Assembly: GCF_947497695.1 (NCBI RefSeq)
Contig: NZ_CANMHM010000001.1
Coordinates: 62,001-126,000 of the forward strand
Source: an uncultured Polaribacter sp.
Lineage (GTDB): Bacteria > Bacteroidota > Bacteroidia > Flavobacteriales > Flavobacteriaceae
Reading direction: 5' to 3'
DNA length: 64,000 nucleotides
Shown here: piece by piece, positions 53,993 through 61,649 of the stretch
Layout: each line of letters begins with the position of its first letter
Position numbering within the stretch: position 1 is the first letter of the stretch
The notes under the pieces: model-generated
Database searches by the model: none
The model's input: only the letters and a program-made list of their open reading frames with translations
Told to the model about the DNA's origin: nothing
Program-made: the position numbers and the translations under genes

Positions 53993-55774
53993 ATGCCAAA
54001 AGCAAAAAACATATTCAGAAAAATAATCATTTGGAGATATAAGCATATTTCTGAACGTCAATTTGTATATATTTTAAGTATTCTTGTTGGTTTTTTAGCA
54101 GGACTTGGTACAGTAACATTAAAAAATATTACGCATTACATTCAACTTTTATTATCCGTAGATTTTTTAAAAGAATCTAAAAGTTCTTGGTTTTTTATAT
54201 ATCCAATTATTGGTTTACTAATTGTTGCAATTATTAAAATAACTTGGTTAAAAAAACATATTGGTCATGGTATTTCTACCACACTTTATGCCATTTCTAA
54301 AAGAAAAGGAATCATACCAAAATACAATATTTTTGCAGCATTAATAACCGCTCCTTTAACGGTTGGTTTTGGTGGTTCTGTAGGTTTACAAGGACCAGCA
54401 GTAAGTGCAGGTACAGCTTTGGCATCTTACACTTCTCAGTTGTTTCACATGACTACAAAAACCAGAATGCTATTAATTGGTTGTGCAACTGCAGGTGCTA
54501 TGTCTTCTATGTTTAAAGCCCCAATTGCAGGTATTATTTTTGCTTTAGAAGTATTTAGTTTAGACATTGCTTTTGTATCATTAGTCCCTTTATTATTAGC
54601 CTCTGTTGCAGCCATTGTAACGTCTTATCTTTTTTTAGGTTCTGATGTTATATTAGGTTTTGAACTGAATGAAAAATTTCAAATTAGCGAAATAGGTTTT
54701 TACGCAATTTTCGGAATCTTTACTGGAATTATTTCTGTCTATTTTTCATTCATCTATTTTGCCATCAGAAAGTTTTTTTATCAGTTTAAACAACGTTTTG
54801 TCCGCTTAATTATTGGTAGTATCATTATTGGATTTATTTTATATGCAATGCCATCTTTATACGGAGAAGGTTATGGCTTAATCAACAATTTATTAAAAGG
54901 AAATCATATTACAGCTATTGGCAATACTCCTTTTTCTTTTGACCAAGATAATATTTGGGTTGTAATTTTACTGCTGTTATTGATTACCTTTTTTAAAGCA
55001 ATTGCCATGAGTACAACTTTTGCTGCTGGAGGAGTTGGAGGTATTTTTATTCCTACTTTAGTAATGGGGGCTGCTTTAGGAAACGCTTTTTCCAAAATTA
55101 TTAATAATATGGGTTTAGGCTTTCAGGTTTCTGAAGCAAATTTTACTTTAATTGGTATGACTGGCTTAATGGCAGGTGTTTTACACGCCCCATTAACAGC
55201 CATTTTTTTAATTGCAGAAATTACTGGAGGATATGATTTATTTGTTCCCTTAATGTTCGTTGCAGCCATTTCGTTCTCTTTTACTAAATATTTTATATCA
55301 AACTCAATTTATACATATAAATTAGCACAAAGAGGCGAACTCATCACACATAATAAAGATAAAAATGTGTTGATGATGATGCAAATTGAAGACCTTATTG
55401 AAAGGAATTTTAAAACGGTAACTCCAGAAATGAAATTAGGCGAAATGCTAAAAAAAGCAGTTGCCAAATCATCAAGAAATATTTTTCCTGTTGTCGATAA
55501 AAAAAATCAATTTTTAGGCATTATATTGTTAGATGATATTCGCTCTGTTATGTTTGATTCTGAGCTTTACAACAAAGTAACCATAGAATCTTTTATGAAA
55601 ACGGCTCCAGAAATTATTCATGAACATGATTCAGCACAAGTAGTGATGGAAAAATTTAAAGTAAGCGAAGCATGGAATTTACCTGTTGTAAAAGAGGGGG
55701 GTTATATTGGCTTTATCTCTAAATCTAAATTATTAACAGCTTACAGAAATAAGTTGGTTGAAGTAACATCATAA
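53993..55774 (+). CDS. CLC-family chloride channel/transporter with CBS domains
   Basis: 593 residues. CLC membrane domain (about 25-440) with GFGGSVGLQGPAVSAG (126-140), MSSMFKAPIAGIIFALEVF and FAAGGVGGIFIPTLVMGAALG; two cytoplasmic CBS domains follow (about 465-590). At the position of the external gating glutamate (GREGP in E. coli ClcA) it has Gln133. The same change made artificially in E. coli ClcA uncouples chloride and proton movement, so this may be a passive anion channel. Family certain; transport mode inferred. Confidence 0.92.
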   Translation: MPKAKNIFRKIIIWRYKHISERQFVYILSILVGFLAGLGTVTLKNITHYIQLLLSVDFLKESKSSWFFIYPIIGLLIVAIIKITWLKKHIGHGISTTLYAISKRKGIIPKYNIFAALITAPLTVGFGGSVGLQGPAVSAGTALASYTSQLFHMTTKTRMLLIGCATAGAMSSMFKAPIAGIIFALEVFSLDIAFVSLVPLLLASVAAIVTSYLFLGSDVILGFELNEKFQISEIGFYAIFGIFTGIISVYFSFIYFAIRKFFYQFKQRFVRLIIGSIIIGFILYAMPSLYGEGYGLINNLLKGNHITAIGNTPFSFDQDNIWVVILLLLLITFFKAIAMSTTFAAGGVGGIFIPTLVMGAALGNAFSKIINNMGLGFQVSEANFTLIGMTGLMAGVLHAPLTAIFLIAEITGGYDLFVPLMFVAAISFSFTKYFISNSIYTYKLAQRGELITHNKDKNVLMMMQIEDLIERNFKTVTPEMKLGEMLKKAVAKSSRNIFPVVDKKNQFLGIILLDDIRSVMFDSELYNKVTIESFMKTAPEIIHEHDSAQVVMEKFKVSEAWNLPVVKEGGYIGFISKSKLLTAYRNKLVEVTS

Positions 55775-55813
55775 ACAATATATTTTATAAAATGGTTATT
55801 CAACTATTTAAAA

Positions 55814-56347
55814 TTAATCCCATGGTTCTATATTAATTTCTAACTGTTTTTGACTAGTTATGATTGCTTTAGAGCGTTCTTCTACTTCTCCTATTTTAAG
55901 GCAAGAAAATAATAAAAAACTAATTTCTAAATCTTTTCTATCTAAAAGTTGAAGTTTTATCGTTTTTTGAAAATTTTTATGTGTAAAAGAAGCGTCTATT
56001 TCAGCAATTTTATCTCCATTTTTAAAAATAGAAAACCTCTTCTTATAATGAATTTTAATAGTATAAGTTTGGTTTTCTATAATTATAGAATAGATTGTTT
56101 TTTTATTATTTTGAGATGTAAGTTCTTTTAAAATACCATTTTCATTTTTAATGGTAAATACCATCTTCCATTTCCAAAATTTAAATTTCTTAGTAATATG
56201 GTATACAATTTCGTCTTTAGAGTTAAAAACTTCAGAACCAAACTTTCCAAAATCCATAAACCATTTAGAAGTATATAATTTTTCTTCGGATAAAAAAACA
56301 TCTAAAGTATTATTAAAATGTTTTAATGTATATGTTTCAGTATTCAT
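55814..56347 (-). CDS. Conserved hypothetical protein, possibly LURP/tubby-like fold
   Basis: 177 residues with no signal peptide or membrane segment. Alternating beta-strand segments (YTIKIHYKKRFSIFKNGDKI, KKFKFWKWKMVFTIKNENG) recall the small LURP-one/tubby-like beta barrels, but I cannot assign it with confidence. It starts 5 bp after the stop of glpQ on the same strand, so the two form a unit. Confidence 0.6.
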   Translation of the reverse strand: MNTETYTLKHFNNTLDVFLSEEKLYTSKWFMDFGKFGSEVFNSKDEIVYHITKKFKFWKWKMVFTIKNENGILKELTSQNNKKTIYSIIIENQTYTIKIHYKKRFSIFKNGDKIAEIDASFTHKNFQKTIKLQLLDRKDLEISFLLFSCLKIGEVEERSKAIITSQKQLEINIEPWD

Positions 56348-56352
56348 TTATA

Positions 56353-57330
56353 TTATTTTTCTTTTAAGAAATTTACAACGAGATCAGGAAAATCAGTAAA
56401 AACACCATCAACATTTGCAGCTATTAAAAATGTTTCCATCATTTCTTCAAAGATAGTAAAGTCATCTAATTGATCGGCTCTTAAAGTGTAAGGATGTACT
56501 TTTAAATTAAATTGATGTGCATCAGAAACTAAAGTTGTAAACTTCCATTCTCCATCAACTTTCTTATCTAAAATTTGCTTGTACCAAGGTCCTATTCCAT
56601 CTGCATAAGTGGCAAAATGTTGTAAGTTTTTAGCTTCCTCTTCAAATTCTATCAATTGCACCAAAAATAATTCTGATTTTAAATCTTTTCTAATTCGTTC
56701 TAATTCTTTGGTATCAAAACATTGTAAAATACAATTGTCTTTTTTGGTTTTATAACCATAATCATACAAAGTTTTTAAAACAATTTCAGTTAGGTTTTTT
56801 CCTTCTTTTTGATGAAATTTAGGTTCTTTAATCTCTGGATAAATTCCTATATTTTTACCTGTACTTTTATTTAAACCTTGAATCAATTCAATTTCTTCGG
56901 CAAAAGAATGCAATTTAAAATTCCCTTTTCCTTTTGGAAAACGGTTTGGGTAAAATTGCTCGCCAGTTTTTGGGTTAAAACGTTCTGTAACTTTTAGTGT
57001 TTGCAACTCGTCATAAGTAAAATCAATCACATAATATCTATTGTCGTTTCTTTTTCTATTTGCAAATTTTGTTGCGACATCTGTTACATCATCCAAATAA
57101 ATATCATGTATAACAATAGGCACATCATCTTTACTCAACACCAAATCTTGCTCAATAAAATTTACATTCATGGCATAAGCCATTGCTTTGGCTTCCATTG
57201 TATGTTCTGGTAAATAGCCAGAAGCACCTCTGTGAGCAATTACTATTTTAGTGTTCATTTTTTCTGATTTCACTTTGGGTTTACAAGAAATTAAAGAAAA
57301 TACAACCAAAAATAGTGAAATTGACTTCAT
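56353..57330 (-). CDS. glpQ: Glycerophosphodiester phosphodiesterase, lipoprotein
   Basis: 325 residues. Lipoprotein signal (LVVFSLISC). GDPD barrel motifs: IAHRGASGYLPEHTMEA (catalytic His and Arg), FIEQDLVLSKDDVPIVIHD, YPEIKEPKF, and C-terminal VDGVFTDFPDL. It hydrolyses glycerophosphodiesters to glycerol 3-phosphate, probably in the periplasm, in phospholipid or phosphate salvage. Confidence 0.93.
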   Translation of the reverse strand: MKSISLFLVVFSLISCKPKVKSEKMNTKIVIAHRGASGYLPEHTMEAKAMAYAMNVNFIEQDLVLSKDDVPIVIHDIYLDDVTDVATKFANRKRNDNRYYVIDFTYDELQTLKVTERFNPKTGEQFYPNRFPKGKGNFKLHSFAEEIELIQGLNKSTGKNIGIYPEIKEPKFHQKEGKNLTEIVLKTLYDYGYKTKKDNCILQCFDTKELERIRKDLKSELFLVQLIEFEEEAKNLQHFATYADGIGPWYKQILDKKVDGEWKFTTLVSDAHQFNLKVHPYTLRADQLDDFTIFEEMMETFLIAANVDGVFTDFPDLVVNFLKEK

Positions 57331-57379
57331 TTCATATTTTATTTAAAAATTAAAGACAGACTTTTTGTAATTTTACAAA

Positions 57380-57619
57380 ATGAAATTAGCGTTAAAAATA
57401 ATGTTTACTATCTTTTTAGTTTGGATGATTGTTGCCATTTACTTATTAAATATAGAACATGTTAAAGCAAAAATTGTGATGGGTTTTGGTCTATTTTATT
57501 TAACTTTTTTATACATGCCCATATTTATTTATTACAGATACAAAGATGGAAAATACAAGAAGTATATTTTAAATGATGAAAAATTAAGAAAAGCTTTTAA
57601 TCAACAAGGAAAAAATTAA
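57380..57619 (+). CDS. Small two-helix membrane protein, unknown function
   Basis: 79 residues with hydrophobic segments at about 5-24 and 34-52 and a basic, charged tail. No motif recognised. Its 3' end overlaps the 3' end of the convergent nuclease-family gene by 4 bp. Confidence 0.6.
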   Translation: MKLALKIMFTIFLVWMIVAIYLLNIEHVKAKIVMGFGLFYLTFLYMPIFIYYRYKDGKYKKYILNDEKLRKAFNQQGKN

Positions 57620-58581
57620 GCTTCTTTTTTTAGATACAAATACACAGGAAAATGGTCTGAAAAACCACCTTTATACCAAGGACCAATGTAAGTTCTAAAA
57701 GGACTGCCTTTTAATTTGCCTTTAAATACTTTTAGCCATTTTTTATTAAAAACTTCTGCATATTTAAAATGATGTTTCTCTTTTTTAGTCTCTAAAAAAT
57801 TCTTTGTTATTATAATTTGATCAAACAGATTCCATTTACCATTATACTTTAAGCTACCTAAAGCATCTCTATCTAATAATTTTTCCATTGGGTTGTAAAG
57901 ATCTTCTTTAACCAAATATTCCTTTACACTTTTACAGGTTGGATCATCATTAAAATCGCCCATAATTATAATTTTTGCATCGTAGTTTTTTGCCTGAATT
58001 GTATCAATAATAGTACTTGCCAACTTTGCAGCTGCTATTCTTTTAGGTTCAGACTCTGGTATTCCTTCTCTTCTAGAAGGCCAATGATTTACTAGAATAT
58101 GTACCAATTCTCCGTTTAAATTTCCATAAACCACTAAAATATCTCTAGTATAATCTCTTTCTCCTTCATCATCTTCTAAATACAAAGGGAAATGTTCTGA
58201 CCCAAAAATTTCAAAGAGTTGCTTGTTGTATAAGAGAGCAACATCTATACCTCTATCATCTGGCGAATCATAATGCACAAAACCATAGTGATGATTTTTT
58301 AAATTTTTAGAATTAATCAAATCCTTTACAACTTTAGCATTTTCTACCTCTACTAGACCAACAATTGCTGGCAAATATTTAGATTGCTTTAGCCCTAATT
58401 GAGAAATTACAGAACCTAACTTGGTTATTTTGTCTTTGTAACGTTTATAACCCCATTTTCTTTTTCCATCTGTTGTAAAATCATCGTCAAATGTATTTGG
58501 ATCATCTTTTGTATCAAATAGATTTTCTACGTTGTAAAAGGCAACAGTAATTGTATTTTCTTTTTTATTAAACCACAACAT
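57616..58581 (-). CDS. Endonuclease/exonuclease/phosphatase family protein
   Basis: 321 residues. EEP-fold motifs: VAFYNVENLFD (Asn, Glu), VGLVEVENAKVVKDL, VNHWPSRREG, IIMGDFNDDP and the final SDHFPVYL with the catalytic Asp-His. Members include DNases, phosphatases and sphingomyelinases; no signal peptide is seen, so it is probably cytoplasmic. Substrate unknown. Confidence 0.9.
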   Translation of the reverse strand: MLWFNKKENTITVAFYNVENLFDTKDDPNTFDDDFTTDGKRKWGYKRYKDKITKLGSVISQLGLKQSKYLPAIVGLVEVENAKVVKDLINSKNLKNHHYGFVHYDSPDDRGIDVALLYNKQLFEIFGSEHFPLYLEDDEGERDYTRDILVVYGNLNGELVHILVNHWPSRREGIPESEPKRIAAAKLASTIIDTIQAKNYDAKIIIMGDFNDDPTCKSVKEYLVKEDLYNPMEKLLDRDALGSLKYNGKWNLFDQIIITKNFLETKKEKHHFKYAEVFNKKWLKVFKGKLKGSPFRTYIGPWYKGGFSDHFPVYLYLKKEA

Positions 58582-58779
58582 CCTTAAATTTTAATTGTAA
58601 AAGTACTAAAATTAAGAATTGTTTTAACCAATTTAGGAACCAATCATTATTAAAACAAAAAACAATTAAAAAACTCATAATCAATAACTTAATATATTTT
58701 TAGAAATGTTTCTAATTATGATAAGCGTTAAAAAAAAGTTAATAAATAGTTTTACTTACTTTTTTAATAGTAATACTTT

Positions 58780-58787
58780 TATATTTG
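58780..58787 (+). promoter_or_regulatory. -7 box TATATTTG of the DUF2490 gene
   Basis: Exact TAnnTTTG match, 17 bp before ATG 58805 and inside the longer candidate frame, which supports the shorter start. Confidence 0.5.
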
Positions 58788-58804
58788 TTAAATACACTTT
58801 TACT

Positions 58805-59494
58805 ATGAAAAAACTAATCTTTATATTTTTAATGTTTTTTGCTAGCATACAAATACATGCTCAAATAGATGAAAATCAAACGGGTGCTTGGTATATGTAT
58901 TTCTACAACCATCAATTTAAAGATTCTCAATGGGGAATTCAAGGAGATTTTCAATATAGAGATTGGCAAATTTTAGGAGATACAGAACAACTTTTATTAA
59001 GATCTGGTGTAACCTACACGCCAAAAGATTCTGGAGTTATATTTACATTAGGTGGTGCAAATATTACTACTGGTGTTTTTGGCGATTCAGAAGATACATC
59101 AAACGAAAACAGAATTTATCAAGAAGCTTTAATTCCGCAAAAATTAGGCAATCGTTTTTTAATAACACATCGTTTTCGATATGAACAACGTTTTGTAGAA
59201 AATCAACATTTTAGAACAAGATACCGTTATAATTTATTTATAAATGTTCCCTTTAACAGTAAAAGTTTAAGTGCAAAAACAATTTATGGTGCATTTTACA
59301 ATGAACTTTTTATAAATGGAGAAAGAAATATTGGAGATAATAACACTGTAGAATTTTTTGATAGAAATAGAACATATGTAGGTTTGGGATATGTTTTAAA
59401 CCCAAAAATTAGGTTTCAAATGGGCTGGATGAAACAAACCACAAATAATTGGAGTAAAGGACAGTTGCAGTTCAGTATGCATCACAATTTTTAA
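58805..59494 (+). CDS. DUF2490 outer-membrane protein
   Basis: 229 residues from ATG 58805, which puts the signal peptide (ends SIQIHAQ) at the N terminus; the frame open from 58706 would bury it. Mature sequence NQTGAWYMYFYNHQF, then QGDFQYRDWQILGD and LLRSGVTYTPKD, FRYEQRFV, and a C-terminal YVLNPKIRFQMGWMKQ fit DUF2490, a beta-barrel-like family common in Bacteroidota. No function is known. It precedes a carbonic anhydrase gene by 23 bp on the same strand. Confidence 0.85.
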   Translation: MKKLIFIFLMFFASIQIHAQIDENQTGAWYMYFYNHQFKDSQWGIQGDFQYRDWQILGDTEQLLLRSGVTYTPKDSGVIFTLGGANITTGVFGDSEDTSNENRIYQEALIPQKLGNRFLITHRFRYEQRFVENQHFRTRYRYNLFINVPFNSKSLSAKTIYGAFYNELFINGERNIGDNNTVEFFDRNRTYVGLGYVLNPKIRFQMGWMKQTTNNWSKGQLQFSMHHNF

Positions 59495-59517
59495 TATTAA
59501 TTTTAAATACAGTACTT

Positions 59518-60276
59518 ATGAAAAATTTAATTAATTATTTTGCGATTATAATAGTATCACTATCAGTTATTTCTTGTAATACTGATAAAAAAACAACTGT
59601 TGAAAAAACAACTGTTGTAGAAGTTGCTGCACAAAACCCAGTTAAAAGTATTTTAACTGCCGCAGAACAAGCAGATTTAAATCCTGATGAGATTATTGTA
59701 AGACTTAAAAAAGGAAATGAAAACTTTGTGAATAACAATCTAACACAAAGAGATCATTCATCACAAAGAAGAGAGGCTATGATTGGTCAGTATCCAAAAG
59801 CAATTGTACTTTCTTGTGTAGATAGTAGAGTGCCAGTAGAAGATGTTTTTGATTTAGGTATTGGCGACATTTTTGTAGCAAGAGTTGCTGGTAATATAGA
59901 AAATAGAGACATTGTTGGTTCTATGGAATTTGCCACTGCTGTTGCAGGATCTAAACTAGTTATTGTTATGGGGCATACAGCTTGTGGTGCCGTAAAACAT
60001 GCTATAGATAACACAGATGCTGCTTCTATGGAAATGAATTCACTACAGAATTTGTTGGATGAAATAAAACCTTCTGTTGCACTGGTTAAAACAGATGGAG
60101 AAATATCTTCTAAAAATGAAACATTTACAACAAATGTAATTCATCAAAATGCAATTAAAACGGTAGAAGATATTAGAATTGCTTCACCTAAAATGGCAGC
60201 ATTAGAAAAAGAAGGTAAAATAAAAATTGTTGCAGCGGTTTACAATATGTCTAGTGGTAAAGTAGAATTTATTTAA
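59518..60276 (+). CDS. Beta-carbonic anhydrase with lipoprotein signal
   Basis: 252 residues. The N terminus has a lipobox (SLSVISC, Cys20), so the enzyme is probably periplasmic and membrane-anchored, unlike the usual cytoplasmic beta class. The zinc site is complete: Cys100, Asp102 and Arg104 in VLSCVDSRVP, His153 and Cys156 in MGHTACGAVKHA. It interconverts CO2 and bicarbonate. It probably forms a unit with the DUF2490 gene. Confidence 0.94.
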   Translation: MKNLINYFAIIIVSLSVISCNTDKKTTVEKTTVVEVAAQNPVKSILTAAEQADLNPDEIIVRLKKGNENFVNNNLTQRDHSSQRREAMIGQYPKAIVLSCVDSRVPVEDVFDLGIGDIFVARVAGNIENRDIVGSMEFATAVAGSKLVIVMGHTACGAVKHAIDNTDAASMEMNSLQNLLDEIKPSVALVKTDGEISSKNETFTTNVIHQNAIKTVEDIRIASPKMAALEKEGKIKIVAAVYNMSSGKVEFI

Positions 60277-60356
60277 GAGTTTTCATTAAGTTAATTTTGG
60301 TTGATTAATTTAGATTGTTGGCATCAAAAAATAATTTTTGGTGTCAACTTTCTTTT

Positions 60357-60364
60357 TACCTTTG
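60357..60364 (+). promoter_or_regulatory. -7 box TACCTTTG of hflX
   Basis: Exact TAnnTTTG match ending 6 bp before the ATG, with a TTG 16 bp upstream as possible -33. A start near the ATG would make the transcript leaderless. Confidence 0.5.
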
Positions 60365-60370
60365 TAGCTT

Positions 60371-61579
60371 ATGATAGATCAAAAAGAAGCCATATCCGAA
60401 AAAGCAGTGTTAATCGGAATTATATCTCAGCAACAAGATGAAACGCAATCTACTGAATATTTAGACGAATTAGAGTTTTTAACAACAACTGCAGGAGGAG
60501 TTGCTGTAAAGCGTTTTGTACAAAAAATGGAAAAACCAAATCCTAAAACTTTTTTAGGTGCTGGTAAATTAGATGAAGTAAAAGCTTATATCATTTCTAA
60601 TAAAATTGGTACTGCTATTTTTGATGATGAATTATCACCTGCTCAATTACGTAATATAGAAAAAGTTTTAGATTGTAAAATTTTAGATAGAACCAACCTT
60701 ATTCTAGATATTTTTGCTCAAAGAGCACAAACTAGTTCTGCTAAAACTCAAGTAGAACTAGCACAATGTCAATATTTATTACCTCGTTTAACAAGACTTT
60801 GGACCCACCTTGACAAGCAAAAAGGGGGAATTGGAATGCGTGGACCTGGAGAAACAGAAATAGAAACTGACAGACGTATTATTAATGATAGAATTGTTCT
60901 TCTAAAAAAGAAGCTAAAAACCATCGATAAACAAATGGCTGTGCAACGTAAAAACCGTGGTAAAATGGTACGTGTTGCATTGGTTGGTTATACCAACGTT
61001 GGTAAATCTACCTTAATGAATGTGGTTAGTAAAAGTGATGTTTTTGCAGAAGACAAGTTGTTTGCAACCCTAGATACTACTGTTAGAAAAGTAGTGATTA
61101 AAAACATTCCTTTTTTAATGACAGATACTGTTGGGTTTATCAGAAAACTACCTACACAACTAGTAGAATCTTTTAAATCTACTTTAGATGAAGTTAGAGA
61201 AGCAGATTTATTGCTACATGTTGTAGATATTTCACATCCAAATTTTGAAGATCATATTGCTTCTGTAAATAGCATTTTATCAGATATTAAATGTGCAGAC
61301 AAACCTACTTTAATGGTTTTTAATAAAATTGATGCATATCAGCATGAAACCATTGATGAAGACGATATTGTTACAGAAAAAGGAAAAGAACATTATACGT
61401 TACAAGATTGGCAAAAAACTTGGATGAACGATAAAGAAGTAGCTTCTATATTTATTTCTGCTTTAAACAAAGAAAATTTAGAAGATTTTAAAGAAAAAAC
61501 GTACGAAGAAGTGAAAAAGATTCATATTCAACGTTTTCCTTACAATGACTTTTTGTATTATGAGTATAAAGAAGAATAA
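60371..61579 (+). CDS. hflX: GTPase HflX
   Basis: 402 residues. N-terminal HflX domain (FLGAGKLDEVKAYI, DDELSPAQLRNIEKVL, RTNLILDIFAQRAQT), glycine-rich linker GGIGMRGPGETEIETDRR, then the G domain: GYTNVGKSTLMN, DTVGFIRKLP, NKID, SALNKENLEDF. It binds the 50S subunit and splits stalled or heat-damaged ribosomes. It stands alone. Confidence 0.97.
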   Translation: MIDQKEAISEKAVLIGIISQQQDETQSTEYLDELEFLTTTAGGVAVKRFVQKMEKPNPKTFLGAGKLDEVKAYIISNKIGTAIFDDELSPAQLRNIEKVLDCKILDRTNLILDIFAQRAQTSSAKTQVELAQCQYLLPRLTRLWTHLDKQKGGIGMRGPGETEIETDRRIINDRIVLLKKKLKTIDKQMAVQRKNRGKMVRVALVGYTNVGKSTLMNVVSKSDVFAEDKLFATLDTTVRKVVIKNIPFLMTDTVGFIRKLPTQLVESFKSTLDEVREADLLLHVVDISHPNFEDHIASVNSILSDIKCADKPTLMVFNKIDAYQHETIDEDDIVTEKGKEHYTLQDWQKTWMNDKEVASIFISALNKENLEDFKEKTYEEVKKIHIQRFPYNDFLYYEYKEE

Positions 61580-61649
61580 TCATACAATTTAATGATTTAA
61601 AAAAAAATGAAATATTTGTATATTGCATCTCATACAATTTATATAAGTT

